A stretch of 64,000 nt of DNA, taken from positions 1-64,000 of the forward strand of contig CAJTPM010000012.1 of assembly GCA_910578085.1 (NCBI GenBank). The letters run 5' to 3'. Origin of the DNA: an uncultured Lachnospiraceae bacterium (lineage in GTDB: Bacteria; Bacillota; Clostridia; Lachnospirales; Lachnospiraceae). The notes beneath the pieces were generated by a model. It had not been told where the DNA came from, did not search any database, and saw nothing but the letters and a program-made list of their open reading frames with translations. The position numbers were made by a program, and so were the translations under genes. Shown here piece by piece: positions 24,496-34,213 of this stretch. Positions within the stretch are counted from its first letter, which is position 1; each line of letters starts with the position of its first letter.

Positions 24496-27400
24496 ATGGA
24501 AGCACTGAGAGCGCCTCTGCGGGAGCTGGGGGAGTTTGAGGAAATACAGAAAAAACTGAATAGGAAAGAACCTGTCTGTCTGGGGCTCTCAGGCTGTGTG
24601 GATTCTCAGAAGTTACACATGATATTCGGGCTGGGAGAAGGGTTTCGCTATAAACTGATCATCACCTACAGCGATCAGCGCATGCGGGAGATTTATGAGG
24701 ACTATAAGTTTTATGACAGGAATGTCTGCATGTATCCGGCCAAGGATCTGATCTTTTTCCAGGCGGATATTCACGGCAACCAGCTTGTGACCGAGCGTTG
24801 GAAAGTGCTGCGGCGCCTGCTGGAGGGCGCGCCTCTGACCATTGTGACGACGCTTGACAGTCTGATGGAGCCCCGGATCCCCCTGGAACAGGTAAAGAAA
24901 GATATTGTGCACATAAACAGTGCAGGCCAGGTTCAGGAGAGGGAACTGGCGGGGAAACTCGTAAAGCTGGGATATGAAAAGGCTTATCAGGTGGAAGCGC
25001 CGGGACAGTTTTCTGTCCGCGGTGGTATTGTGGACGTATTTGATCTGACGGAGGAGAATCCTTACAGGATCGAGCTGTGGGGGGAGGATGTGGACTCCAT
25101 CCGCAGTTTTGATGTGCTCAGCCAGCGGTCCATCGAGAAACTGGACAGTGTGGATATCTATCCGGCCACCGAGATGATCCTCTCGAAAGATGAACGGGCG
25201 AGAGGCATGAAGCTGATCGGAGCGGAGGCGAAAAAGCAGGAGGAAACGCTGCGCGGCCAGGGGAAGATCGAGGAGGCCGCAAGACTCCACAGGCAGATCG
25301 GAGAGCTGCGGGAGGAAGTGCTGGAGCTGGAGACGAAAGTGAATCTGGAATCCTATGTGCGGTACTTTTATGAGGAACTGGGCTCTTTTCTCGGCGGTTT
25401 TGATAAGAAGGAATGCTGCATTTTTCTGGACGAACCCGTGCGGATCGGAGAACACGCGGAGGCGGTGGAGCTGGAATTTCGGGAGAGCATGTCTCACAGG
25501 CTGGAGAAGGGGTACCTTCTGCCCGGCCAGATGACGCTTTTATACGGCAGGGCGGAGACGGCGGCAAAGCTGTTGGATTATCCGGTGGTAACCATCGCTT
25601 CCCTGGATATGAAAAATCCGTTTATGAAGCCGGATAGAAAGTTCGACTTTTCGGCAAAGAACGTATCCCCCTATAATAACAGTTTTGAGACACTGGTGAA
25701 GGATCTGAGGCACTATAAGAAAAACGGCTACAGGGTGCTGCTGCTGTCCGGCTCCCGCACCCGGGCAAAGCGGCTTGCGGAGGATCTTGGAGTGTACGGT
25801 CTGACCGCTTTCTATACGGAGAATCCGGAAAGGGAGATACAGCCCGGCGAGATCATGACCTTTTACGGCCGGGTGTTAAAAGGCTTTGAATATCCGATGC
25901 TTAAGTTTGTGGTCATCTCGGAGAGCGATATTTTCGGCGCAGAAAAAAAGAAAAAGAAGCGGACGAAGAAATACGAGGGCCAGAAGATACAGGATTTTGC
26001 CGACCTGAAGGTGGGCGATTTTGTGGTGCATGAAAATCACGGCATGGGGATCTATAAGGGCATCGAGAAGGTGGAGATGGACCATGTGGTGAAAGATTAT
26101 ATGAAGATCGAATACGCCGGGGGAGGGAACCTCTATGTGCTGGCGACGAATCTGGGGGTGATTCAGAAGTATGCCTCTGCAGATGCGAAGAAACCGAAAC
26201 TCAATAAACTGGGTACCCAGGAATGGAATAAGACCAGAGCGAAGACAAAGACGGCGGTGGACGAGGTGGCGAAGGACCTGGTGGAGTTGTATGCGGCGAG
26301 GCAGAGTCAGTCGGGCTATCAGTTCGGACCGGACACGCCCTGGCAGCAGGAGTTTGAGGAACTGTTTCCCTTTGAGGAGACGGAGGATCAGTTATCGGCC
26401 ATCGCGGCGGCAAAGGCCGACATGGAGAGCAAAAAAATCATGGACAGACTGGTCTGCGGCGATGTAGGTTACGGCAAGACGGAGATCGCTATCCGGGCGG
26501 CCTTCAAGGCGGTGCAGGAGAACAAGCAGGTGGCCTTCCTGGTGCCCACCACGATTCTGGCGCAGCAGCATTACAACACCTTTGTGCAGCGGATGAAGGA
26601 CTATCCGGTGCAGATCGCGCTTCTGTCAAGATTCCGCAGCGCCGCGGAGCAGAAAAAAACGATACAGGATCTGAAAAAGGGCATGGTGGATATCGTGATC
26701 GGCACACACCGGATGCTCTCGGCGGATGTGGGGTTTCAGGATCTGGGGCTTTTAATCATCGATGAGGAACAGCGTTTCGGAGTGAGCCACAAGGAGAAGA
26801 TCAAAAAGCTGCGGGAATCCGTGGATGTGCTGACGCTGACGGCCACGCCGATCCCGAGGACGCTTCATATGAGCCTGATCGGGATTCGGGACATGAGCGT
26901 GCTGGAGGAGGCGCCCGGGGACAGAATGCCGGTGCAGACCTTTGTCTGCGAGTATAACGAGGAGATGGTCAGGGAAGCCATCGTGCGTGAAATATCCCGG
27001 GGCGGACAGGTGTACTACCTTTATAACAGAGTCAACAATATCGCGGATGTGGCGGCAGCCGTGCAGGCGCTTGTGCCGGAGGCGGATGTGGCGTTCGCTC
27101 ACGGGCAGATGAAGGAGAGCGAGCTGGAGCGGATCATGTTCGACTTTATTAACGGGGAGATCGATGTGCTGATCTCCACCACGATCATCGAGACGGGGCT
27201 GGATATCCCCAACGCCAACACGATCATTATCCATGATTCGGACAATATGGGATTGTCCCAGCTCTACCAGCTGCGGGGCAGAGTGGGGCGCAGCAACCGG
27301 AATGCGTATGCCTTTTTAATGTACCGCAGGGACAAGGTGCTGCGGGAGGTGGCGGAGAAGAGGCTTTCGGCCATCAAAGAGTTCACGGATCTGGGCAGCG

Positions 27401-28026
27401 GCTTTAAGATCGCCATGCGGGATCTGGAGATCCGGGGCGCGGGGAACCTGCTCGGGAAAAAGCAGCACGGCCATATGGCGGCGGTGGGATACGATCTGTA
27501 TTGCAGGATGTTAAACGAAGCTGTGCGGCATCTGAAAGGCGAGGAGCTGGAGGAATCCTTCAACACGGCGGTGGAGCTGGATGTGGACGCCTATATTCCG
27601 CCTTCCTATATTATGAATGAATATCAGAAACTGGATATCTACAAGCGGGTGGCGGGGATCGAAACCCAGGCGGAATGTGAGGATATGAAGGAGGAGCTTC
27701 TCGACAGGTTCGGGGAGATACCGAAGTCCGTGGACAATCTGCTGCGGGTGGCGATGATCCGGATGCAGGCCCACAAGCTGTATATCACGGAAGTGAAAGG
27801 CAAAAATGAGGTGCTAAAGTTTACGATGAAACAGGATGCGAAGATCAGGGTGGAAGGAATCGGAGATCTGATCGTGAACAGTGTTACCGGCCTGCGCTTT
27901 TCTTCAAAAGGGACGCCTTACTTTGAGGCGCGTTATCGCAGGTGCGGCATGGTGGAGCGGGATGAGGAAAATTTGCTGGTGCTGACGGAGAATGCGCTGG
28001 AGGAGATGGAAAAATATTTGCTGTAA
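24496..28026 (+). CDS. mfd: Transcription-repair coupling factor
   Basis: A superfamily 2 translocase that displaces stalled RNA polymerase and recruits UvrA. At 1176 residues it is full length. The UvrB-homology N-terminal domain (about 1-340) includes GQFSVRGGIVDVFD. The RNA-polymerase-interaction domain lies around 490-560 (LKVGDFVVHENHGMGIYKGI). The RecG-like motor has Walker A GDVGYGKTE at 655-663, DEEQ at 756-759, TATPIPRTLHMS, and the TRG-type motif in ETGLDIPNANTIII. A C-terminal TRCF domain follows. The ATG at 24496, with GAGGAG upstream, is preferred to the GTG four codons earlier. It ends in a strong terminator. Confidence 0.96.
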   Translation: MEALRAPLRELGEFEEIQKKLNRKEPVCLGLSGCVDSQKLHMIFGLGEGFRYKLIITYSDQRMREIYEDYKFYDRNVCMYPAKDLIFFQADIHGNQLVTERWKVLRRLLEGAPLTIVTTLDSLMEPRIPLEQVKKDIVHINSAGQVQERELAGKLVKLGYEKAYQVEAPGQFSVRGGIVDVFDLTEENPYRIELWGEDVDSIRSFDVLSQRSIEKLDSVDIYPATEMILSKDERARGMKLIGAEAKKQEETLRGQGKIEEAARLHRQIGELREEVLELETKVNLESYVRYFYEELGSFLGGFDKKECCIFLDEPVRIGEHAEAVELEFRESMSHRLEKGYLLPGQMTLLYGRAETAAKLLDYPVVTIASLDMKNPFMKPDRKFDFSAKNVSPYNNSFETLVKDLRHYKKNGYRVLLLSGSRTRAKRLAEDLGVYGLTAFYTENPEREIQPGEIMTFYGRVLKGFEYPMLKFVVISESDIFGAEKKKKKRTKKYEGQKIQDFADLKVGDFVVHENHGMGIYKGIEKVEMDHVVKDYMKIEYAGGGNLYVLATNLGVIQKYASADAKKPKLNKLGTQEWNKTRAKTKTAVDEVAKDLVELYAARQSQSGYQFGPDTPWQQEFEELFPFEETEDQLSAIAAAKADMESKKIMDRLVCGDVGYGKTEIAIRAAFKAVQENKQVAFLVPTTILAQQHYNTFVQRMKDYPVQIALLSRFRSAAEQKKTIQDLKKGMVDIVIGTHRMLSADVGFQDLGLLIIDEEQRFGVSHKEKIKKLRESVDVLTLTATPIPRTLHMSLIGIRDMSVLEEAPGDRMPVQTFVCEYNEEMVREAIVREISRGGQVYYLYNRVNNIADVAAAVQALVPEADVAFAHGQMKESELERIMFDFINGEIDVLISTTIIETGLDIPNANTIIIHDSDNMGLSQLYQLRGRVGRSNRNAYAFLMYRRDKVLREVAEKRLSAIKEFTDLGSGFKIAMRDLEIRGAGNLLGKKQHGHMAAVGYDLYCRMLNEAVRHLKGEELEESFNTAVELDVDAYIPPSYIMNEYQKLDIYKRVAGIETQAECEDMKEELLDRFGEIPKSVDNLLRVAMIRMQAHKLYITEVKGKNEVLKFTMKQDAKIRVEGIGDLIVNSVTGLRFSSKGTPYFEARYRRCGMVERDEENLLVLTENALEEMEKYLL

Positions 28027-28116
28027 AACAGCGGGCAAAGCCTGCATAATGAGTTTAGCGGCGCAAAGCTCCGGAGACAGAAACGCTGATTGAGTAAAGC
28101 TTTGATGAAATAGACG

Positions 28117-28147
28117 GAGGTGTCCCGATTATGGGACACCTCTTTTG
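28117..28147 (+). terminator. Intrinsic terminator after mfd
   Basis: GAGGTGTCCC (28117-28126) pairs with GGGACACCTC (28133-28142), and TTTTGTT follows. The loop is 6 nt. Confidence 0.85.
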
Positions 28148-28236
28148 TTACACTTCCTTCATAAAAGAAAAAACGGCATTTGCAGACAGATTTACGGACT
28201 GACAGGCGAATGCAAAAATAGAATGGAGGAAAAAGT

Positions 28237-28338
28237 ATGAAGGGATTTACGACATCGACGGGTTATATGGGATGGGTGGAGGACAGATATATTCTGTTCG
28301 CATCGGAGTATGACTACAGGGAGTATATGGAAGAGTAA
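28237..28338 (+). CDS. Conserved-looking 33-residue protein of unknown function
   Basis: A short ORF with an excellent ribosome binding site (GGAGGAAAAAGT before ATG) encodes 33 residues starting MKGFTTSTGYMGWVEDRYI and ending EYDYREYMEE. The composition is not that of random sequence: aromatic and acidic residues are spaced as in a small folded or peptide-like domain. I recall very similar small proteins beginning MKGFTTSTGYMGWV in other Lachnospiraceae, but cannot verify that here. There is no signal peptide or transmembrane segment. It is flanked by the mfd terminator upstream and a consensus promoter downstream, so it may be a monocistronic unit. Function unknown. Confidence 0.6.
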   Translation: MKGFTTSTGYMGWVEDRYILFASEYDYREYMEE

Positions 28339-28395
28339 AAGGCATGCAAATTACGGCTGAAATGCCTTCCGGAATACGACTTTTAAAACTTGTCC

Positions 28396-28424
28396 TTGAA
28401 AAAAGTAGGAGAATCACTTATACT
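28396..28424 (+). promoter_or_regulatory. Sigma-A promoter of the nucleoside-binding lipoprotein gene
   Basis: TTGAAA (28396-28401) and TATACT (28419-28424) are separated by exactly 17 bp, about 70 bp upstream of the start codon. Confidence 0.7.
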
Positions 28425-28494
28425 ATATGAGTAATGCAATAGGATATTCCGCCTGCAACAGGCGGAGCCATACGAAATAGGAGGAAATATATTT

Positions 28495-29688
28495 ATGAAG
28501 AAGAAATTACTTTCGATTCTTCTCGTGTGCGCGATGGCAGTTGCCACGACAGCATGCGGCGGCAATGCCGAAGAGCCTGCAGCACCGGCTGAGACGGAGG
28601 CACCGGCAGAAGAGACAGAGGCGCCCGCAGAGGATGCTGGGGGGGCAGCTGAGGAGCAGGAAGCAGAAGCGCCTGCAAGTGCAGAAGGAAAGATTGCTAT
28701 GATTACCGACTCCGGTGATATCACAGACGAATCTTTCAACCAGATCACATGGGAAACCGTGATGGCTTATGGCGATACCAATGGGATTGAATATGAGTAT
28801 TATAAACCGGCGGAGGATACGGACGAAGAGCGGATTAACGCTATCGATCTTGCAATCGCTGAAGGCGCTACCGTAGTTGTAATGCCGGGTTATCTGTTTG
28901 GCCCTGCGATTGCTGAGGAACAGGATCTCTATCCGGAAGTTACTTTTATTGCGGTTGATGTTACGGAAGGCGATATTGTGAATCTTGCCGGCGAACAGGT
29001 GCCTCTTGGCAGCAACGTTTACGTATGCAGTTTCCAGGAAGAGCAGGCAGGTTATCTGGCAGGTTATGCCGCTGTAAAAGATGGTTATACAGATCTTGGC
29101 TTCTTGGGCGGTATTGCGGTTCCGGCTGTTATCCGTTACGGATTTGGTTACGTGCAGGGGATCGACGCTGCAGCGGAAGAGATGGGCGTTGATGTAAACG
29201 TAAAGTATTATTATGGCGGTCAGTTCTATGGTGATGATACCATTACGGCACGTATGGAAGGATGGTATTCCGCTGGTACAGAAGTTGTATTTGCCTGCGG
29301 CGGCGGTATCTATACCTCGGCAGTTGATGCAGCACAGGAGCATGACGGAAAAGTGATCGGCGTCGATGTAGATCAGCGTCCGATTATTGGAGAACGCTGT
29401 GTAACATCTGCAATGAAAGGACTTGGCAGCGCTGTTACTTATGCGCTGGATGCTTATTTTGGCGGCAATTTTGCATCCATTGGCGGTACGGCGGCACAGC
29501 TTGGCCTGACACAGGGAGATTACCTTGGACTGCCTACGGAGGATGCTTCCTGGGGATTTGAAACCTTCACAAAGGATGAGTATGAAACAGTTCTTTCCGG
29601 CATCAAGGATGGCACCATTTCCATTTCTGCTGATACGGAGAATGCACCTGCAGTTGGTTCTCATACAACAGTTGATTATATAGAATAA
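28495..29688 (+). CDS. BMP-family (PnrA-like) nucleoside-binding lipoprotein
   Basis: The binding protein of an ABC uptake system for purine and other nucleosides. The lipoprotein signal ends at Cys21 (ATTACGG), followed by an Ala/Glu/Pro-rich tether (about 24-65). The BMP domain then starts KIAMITDSGDITDESFNQ. It continues with the family blocks GATVVVMPGYLFG, YLAGYAAVKDGYTDLGFLGG and VIGVDVDQRP. It shares its direction and context with the ATPase and two permeases that follow. A hairpin with a U-run at 29715-29749 should make it the most abundant product of the locus. Confidence 0.9.
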   Translation: MKKKLLSILLVCAMAVATTACGGNAEEPAAPAETEAPAEETEAPAEDAGGAAEEQEAEAPASAEGKIAMITDSGDITDESFNQITWETVMAYGDTNGIEYEYYKPAEDTDEERINAIDLAIAEGATVVVMPGYLFGPAIAEEQDLYPEVTFIAVDVTEGDIVNLAGEQVPLGSNVYVCSFQEEQAGYLAGYAAVKDGYTDLGFLGGIAVPAVIRYGFGYVQGIDAAAEEMGVDVNVKYYYGGQFYGDDTITARMEGWYSAGTEVVFACGGGIYTSAVDAAQEHDGKVIGVDVDQRPIIGERCVTSAMKGLGSAVTYALDAYFGGNFASIGGTAAQLGLTQGDYLGLPTEDASWGFETFTKDEYETVLSGIKDGTISISADTENAPAVGSHTTVDYIE

Positions 29689-29714
29689 AAACTGCAGAAT
29701 AATATAATTTTTCA

Positions 29715-29749
29715 GAGGAGGAGAAAAGAGTTTCTCTTCCTCTTTTTTT
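29715..29749 (+). terminator. Hairpin with U-run between binding protein and ATPase genes
   Basis: GAGGAGGAGAAA (29715-29726) pairs with TTTCTCTTCCTC (29731-29742) with one mismatch, and TTTTTTT follows. It is probably a partial terminator separating high binding-protein expression from the transporter genes. Confidence 0.75.
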
Positions 29750-29835
29750 AAAAAATAAAAATTTTATGCTTCTTTACAGGAGAAAAGATGATATACTGAA
29801 ATTGATATACAATAAAGAAGAAGGGAAGCGGGTAT

Positions 29836-31377
29836 ATGGAGAACAACTACATAATCGAGATGTTGAACATCACAAAAGAATTCCCGGGTATCAGGGCAAA
29901 TGATAACATCACCCTGCAGTTGAAAAAGGGGGAGATTCATGCGCTGCTTGGGGAAAACGGAGCCGGAAAGTCCACCCTTATGAGTATTCTTTTCGGGCTT
30001 TATCAGCCGACTTCCGGCGTCATTAAGAAAAATGGGAAAGAGGTTAAGATCAATACGCCGAATGATGCAAACGATCTGAATATTGGTATGGTGCATCAGC
30101 ATTTTAAATTGGTAGAATGCTTTTCTGTTCTGGATAACATTATTCTGGGCGTGGAGCCATCGAAGGGACTTTTTCTGGAAAAGAAGGGGGCGAGGGAAAA
30201 AGTTCTGCAGTTAAGTGATAAGTATGGCCTTAAAGTAGACCCGGATGCGTTGATTTCGGATATCACCGTAGGTATGCAGCAGCGTACAGAAATTTTAAAG
30301 ATGTTATATCGCGATAACGAGGTGCTGATTTTTGATGAGCCTACGGCTGTGCTTACGCCGCAGGAGATAACCGAACTGATGAAAATCATGAAAAATCTGG
30401 CGAAAGAGGGAAAATCTATCCTGTTTATTACCCACAAACTGAATGAGATCATGGAGGTGGCCGACCGCTGTACCATCCTGCAAAAGGGGCGTTATATCGG
30501 TACGGTGGATATTGATAAAACAAACAGGGAAGAACTTTCCCGAATGATGGTGGGCAGAAATGTAAATTTTTCCGTAGAAAAAAAGCCGGCAAAGCCGGGC
30601 GAAACTGTTTTAAAAGTGGAGCATATGACTGTTCCCAGCAAAGCGCATGACAATAATGCGGTGAAAGATATTTCTTTCAATGTGCGTCGTGGCGAAATTG
30701 TCTGTATTGCAGGTATTGACGGGAATGGTCAGTCGGAATTTGTACAGGGGCTTACCGGACTGGAAAAAATTACCTCCGGCAAGCTGATTTTTAATGGCAG
30801 AGATATTGCCAAAGCATCTATCCGCGACCGTTCCAAATGCGGTATGAGCCATATCCCGGAAGACCGGCACAAACACGGGCTTGTATTAGACTATTCTCTG
30901 GAACAGAATATGGTGCTGCAGAGATACTGGCAGCCGGAATTTCAGAAAGGCGGATTTATTAAGTCAAAAGCTGTAAGAGAATATTCGGATCGACTGATAG
31001 AGGAATATGATGTGAGAAGCGGCCAGGGATCGATCACGATTGCCAGAAGTATGTCAGGCGGCAATCAGCAGAAAGCAATTATTGCCAGAGAAATCGACAA
31101 GGATCCGGATCTTTTAGTGGCAGTACAGCCTACCAGGGGCCTGGATGTGGGAGCTATTGAGTTTATTCATAAACAGCTTGTGGCGCAGAGGGATCAGGGA
31201 AAGGCGGTACTTCTGGTTTCACTGGAACTGGATGAGGTGATGGATGTCTCCGACCGTATTCTTGTTATGTACGAGGGGGAGATCGTAGGGCAGTTAGATC
31301 CGAAGAAGATAACTGTAGAGGAACTGGGACTGTATATGGCCGGGGCAAAGAGAGACACTGTCCCAGCAGAAGTATAA
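29836..31377 (+). CDS. Nucleoside ABC transporter ATP-binding protein (two ABC domains)
   Basis: A 513-residue tandem ATPase. The first domain has Walker A LLGENGAGKSTLMSILFG and Walker B VLIFDEPTAVLTPQE. Its signature is degenerate (ITVGMQQRTEILKML). The second has a degenerate Walker A (AGIDGNGQSEFVQGL, no Lys) but a good signature, MSGGNQQKAIIAREI, and GLDVGAIEFIH. This asymmetry is typical of the RbsA/YufO type. With the BMP protein and two six-to-nine-helix permeases it makes a complete NupNOPQ-like importer. Its own start follows a GGAAGCGGGT stretch after the partial terminator. Confidence 0.92.
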   Translation: MENNYIIEMLNITKEFPGIRANDNITLQLKKGEIHALLGENGAGKSTLMSILFGLYQPTSGVIKKNGKEVKINTPNDANDLNIGMVHQHFKLVECFSVLDNIILGVEPSKGLFLEKKGAREKVLQLSDKYGLKVDPDALISDITVGMQQRTEILKMLYRDNEVLIFDEPTAVLTPQEITELMKIMKNLAKEGKSILFITHKLNEIMEVADRCTILQKGRYIGTVDIDKTNREELSRMMVGRNVNFSVEKKPAKPGETVLKVEHMTVPSKAHDNNAVKDISFNVRRGEIVCIAGIDGNGQSEFVQGLTGLEKITSGKLIFNGRDIAKASIRDRSKCGMSHIPEDRHKHGLVLDYSLEQNMVLQRYWQPEFQKGGFIKSKAVREYSDRLIEEYDVRSGQGSITIARSMSGGNQQKAIIAREIDKDPDLLVAVQPTRGLDVGAIEFIHKQLVAQRDQGKAVLLVSLELDEVMDVSDRILVMYEGEIVGQLDPKKITVEELGLYMAGAKRDTVPAEV

Positions 31378-31407
31378 ATTTATGGAAGGATGGAGGGGTA
31401 AAAGAAT

Positions 31408-32529
31408 ATGAAGGAAAAGACAAAAGATGGTATCCTGTCCATAGTGGCCTCCGCTATATGTATTGTAATCGGCCTTTTGGTGGGACTGATCATTTTGTAC
31501 TGTATTAATGCAGAGAATGCTTTGGACGGATTTATGCGGATTATCAAGGGCGGTTTTTATCTGATGCCGAAAGGGATGGGAAGTGAAATTACCCAGACTG
31601 CGCCGCTTATTATGACCGGGCTTTCGGTGGCTTTTGCTTTTAAGACAGGTCTGTTCAATATCGGCGCTGCGGGACAGTATACGGTGGGAATTTTTGGGGC
31701 GCTTTTTTGTGCCATTGTTTTACATCTGCCCTGGTATGTATGTCTTCTGGCTTCCATGGTATGCGGAGCGATTTGGGGAGCATTGCCCGGTATTTTTAAG
31801 GCTTATTACAATGTGAATGAGGTGATCACAGCGATTATGTTTAACTGGGTGGGGCTTTATCTGGTCAATGAACTGATGTATACCGGAATTCCCGGGATGT
31901 ATGACCAGAAGACAACCCGTACCTATAAGCTGAGTTCTGTCTCTCCGGAGTCACTCATTCCGAACGGCGGGTTGAATACGCTTTTTAAAACAAACTCCAC
32001 GACGATTGCTATTTTCATTGCGATCCTGTTCGCCGTATTGATGTATATTATTCTGAATAAGACAACTTTTGGCTATGAACTGAAAGCATGCGGCTTTAAC
32101 AGGGATGCGGCAAAGTACGGAGGCATCAATGAAAAACGAAGCATTGTGCTTTCCATGACGATTGCAGGCGCACTCGCGGGAGCCGGTGCAGGCCTTTACT
32201 TTCTTTCGGGAGGATCAGAATGGAACCCGCAGGTGGCCACGGCGCTTCCGGCTATCGGTTTTAATGGTATTCCAATAGCGCTTTTAGCTATGAGTAATCC
32301 GCTGGGTGTTATTTTTGCCGCGTTTTTTGTAGCGCATATTTCTGTAGGCGGTGCATATCTGCCTACTAAATATTATCAGCCGGAAATTGCAGATCTGATC
32401 GTGGCAGTTATTATTTACCTGTGTGCGTTTGTGACATTATTTAAAGGGATCATCCTGAAGGCGCTTACAAAAAAGAAGGTGCAGGGAGAGGATGAGAGCA
32501 GGACCACCGGAAAGGAGGATGAAAAGTAA
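31408..32529 (+). CDS. Nucleoside ABC transporter permease (NupP/YufP-like)
   Basis: A 373-residue BPD_transp_2-family membrane protein with about nine helices and a charged C-terminal tail. Diagnostic segments are FNIGAAGQYTVGIFGA near residues 88-103, GALPGIFKAYYNVNEVITAIMFNW, GYELKACGFNRDAAKYGGIN and GSEWNPQVATALPAIGFNGIPIALL. It is 30 bp downstream of the ATPase, with GGAGGGG as ribosome binding site. Its TAA stop overlaps the next ATG by one base. Confidence 0.92.
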   Translation: MKEKTKDGILSIVASAICIVIGLLVGLIILYCINAENALDGFMRIIKGGFYLMPKGMGSEITQTAPLIMTGLSVAFAFKTGLFNIGAAGQYTVGIFGALFCAIVLHLPWYVCLLASMVCGAIWGALPGIFKAYYNVNEVITAIMFNWVGLYLVNELMYTGIPGMYDQKTTRTYKLSSVSPESLIPNGGLNTLFKTNSTTIAIFIAILFAVLMYIILNKTTFGYELKACGFNRDAAKYGGINEKRSIVLSMTIAGALAGAGAGLYFLSGGSEWNPQVATALPAIGFNGIPIALLAMSNPLGVIFAAFFVAHISVGGAYLPTKYYQPEIADLIVAVIIYLCAFVTLFKGIILKALTKKKVQGEDESRTTGKEDEK

Positions 32530-33464
32530 TGTTTCTTCTGATTAAATTTACATTATTATATGCAGTTGTTCTGATGCTGGTAGCAATGGGCGGCATGTTT
32601 TCGGAGCGGAGCGGTGTTATCAATATTGCGCTGGAAGGAATTATGGCGATCGGTGGGCTTGCCGGTGTATTTGTGCTGGCTTTGTGCGGAGATTTGCCGG
32701 CGCCGGCACTGGTAGCGTTGTCTATCCTGGCGAGTATGGTGGCCGGCATGGTTTATTCCCTGCTTCTCGGGTTTTCCGCGATTACCCTGAAGGCGGATCA
32801 GACCATTGGAGGTACGGCATTGAACATGCTCTCAACGGCAATAGCAATTGTCATGGTAAAAGCTTTTAATAATTCTTCCAATTCGGGCAATGGTGCAGCT
32901 TCTGCAAAACTGAATTACAGTAATGACGCATTTATTTACAGAGTGGGTCCTTTCACGATCAATATCTTTCTTTTTATCGGTATTATTCTGCTGATATGCA
33001 GTTATATATTTCTGTTTAAGACGAAATGGGGGTTAAGACTGCGTTCCTGCGGAGAGCATCCTCAGGCGGCGGACTCCGTAGGTATCAATGTATACCAGTG
33101 GAGGTATATCGGAGTGATCATTTCCGGTGCCCTGGGTGGTATCGGAGGTTTTGCGTATATTGTTCCTTCTGTTACGACCTGGAATTTTGAAGTCGGTGTG
33201 GCAGGAGCCGGTTTCCTTGCTCTCGCGGTAATGATTTTCGGACAGTGGAAGCCGTTTCATATTGCGGGAGCGGCGGTGTTCTTTGCAGTATTCCGTTCTC
33301 TGGCAAATATTGCGGATTCAACTGCGCTTGCGAGCCTGGGATGGTCCAATAATATTTACAGAATGATGCCGTTCATCGCTTCCATGATTATACTGGCGTT
33401 TACATCAAAGAATTCTCATGCGCCGAAGGCGGAGGGGGTTCCTTATGATAAGGGAGCAAGATAA
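32529..33464 (+). CDS. Nucleoside ABC transporter permease (NupQ/YufQ-like)
   Basis: The partner permease, 311 residues with about eight helices. It has the family segments SERSGVINIALEGIMAIGGL, ITLKADQTIGGTALNML, WGLRLRSCGEHPQAADSVGI and GVAGAGFLALAVMIFGQWKP. The one-base overlap with the preceding stop (TAATG) indicates translational coupling and a fixed 1:1 ratio. Thymidine kinase follows after 73 bp, which fits nucleoside salvage. Confidence 0.92.
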   Translation: MFLLIKFTLLYAVVLMLVAMGGMFSERSGVINIALEGIMAIGGLAGVFVLALCGDLPAPALVALSILASMVAGMVYSLLLGFSAITLKADQTIGGTALNMLSTAIAIVMVKAFNNSSNSGNGAASAKLNYSNDAFIYRVGPFTINIFLFIGIILLICSYIFLFKTKWGLRLRSCGEHPQAADSVGINVYQWRYIGVIISGALGGIGGFAYIVPSVTTWNFEVGVAGAGFLALAVMIFGQWKPFHIAGAAVFFAVFRSLANIADSTALASLGWSNNIYRMMPFIASMIILAFTSKNSHAPKAEGVPYDKGAR

Positions 33465-33537
33465 AGAGTGATACAGAGGATTAGTCTGGTAACAGATCAG
33501 CCTGTACTTAAAAAAGAAGGACAGAGAGAGTAGAATA

Positions 33538-34104
33538 ATGGCAAAATTATATTTCAGGCACGGTGCCATGGGCAGTTCCAAGACAGCCAATGCTCTGATG
33601 GTGGAATACAATTATTATGAAAGAGGCAAAAGGGCGCTTTTGCTGAAACCAAAGTTAGATAGCAGAGACGGTGAAAAGGTGATAAAGAGCCGTATGGGAC
33701 TGGAAAAGGAGTGCCGTTTTGTAGAAGAACTCATGGAGATGAGCGATGAGGAGATCGGCGCTTATGATTGTGTTATTGTAGATGAAGCACAGTTCTGTAA
33801 AAAGGCTGAAATTGAATGTTTTGTTCATGTGGTGGATGATCTGAATATTCCGGTGATCTGCTACGGGCTGCGGACGGACTTCAGAAGAGAGCCTTTTGAA
33901 GGTTCAATATGGCTTCTCGCATGGGCTGACGTGATCGAAGAGTTAAAGACTGTCTGCTGGTGCGGGCAGGGGGCATCGTGCAATACGAGATTTAATGAAA
34001 AGGGAGAGATTATCAGGGACGGAGAGCAGATATGCCTTGGAGCTGATGACAAGTATGTGGCACTTTGCAGGAAGCATTATAAAGAAGGTAAACTGGCACC
34101 ATAA
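33538..34104 (+). CDS. tdk: Thymidine kinase (type II)
   Basis: Phosphorylates thymidine (and deoxyuridine) to the 5'-monophosphate. The P-loop is FRHGAMGSSKTANAL at about residues 5-19. The catalytic/Mg site is in CVIVDEAQFCKKAEIE, and the zinc ribbon is formed by CWCGQGASCNTRFNEKG with a later Cys/His pair (CRKHYKEG). At 188 residues it is the usual bacterial TK1-like size. It lies behind the nucleoside importer and so completes uptake plus salvage. Confidence 0.94.
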   Translation: MAKLYFRHGAMGSSKTANALMVEYNYYERGKRALLLKPKLDSRDGEKVIKSRMGLEKECRFVEELMEMSDEEIGAYDCVIVDEAQFCKKAEIECFVHVVDDLNIPVICYGLRTDFRREPFEGSIWLLAWADVIEELKTVCWCGQGASCNTRFNEKGEIIRDGEQICLGADDKYVALCRKHYKEGKLAP

Positions 34105-34213
34105 AATAAAAACAGGAGTAATTACTGATTTTATCTGACAAAAAATTTAAGTGATATATATTGAATACAGTGGCGGATTTCGGAAAAGATAAATAAAAAC
34201 GGAGGAAATTTAC

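Noticed and set aside
24613..25497. 294-codon minus-strand open frame inside mfd
   Set aside because: It is wholly contained in mfd, with His/Arg/Leu-rich shadow composition and no independent evidence.
28507..29664. 385-codon minus-strand open frame opposite the nucleoside-binding lipoprotein gene
   Set aside because: The + strand gene has a signal peptide, family motifs, promoter and ribosome binding site. The antisense frame has an odd Cys/Ile/Arg-rich composition and none of these.
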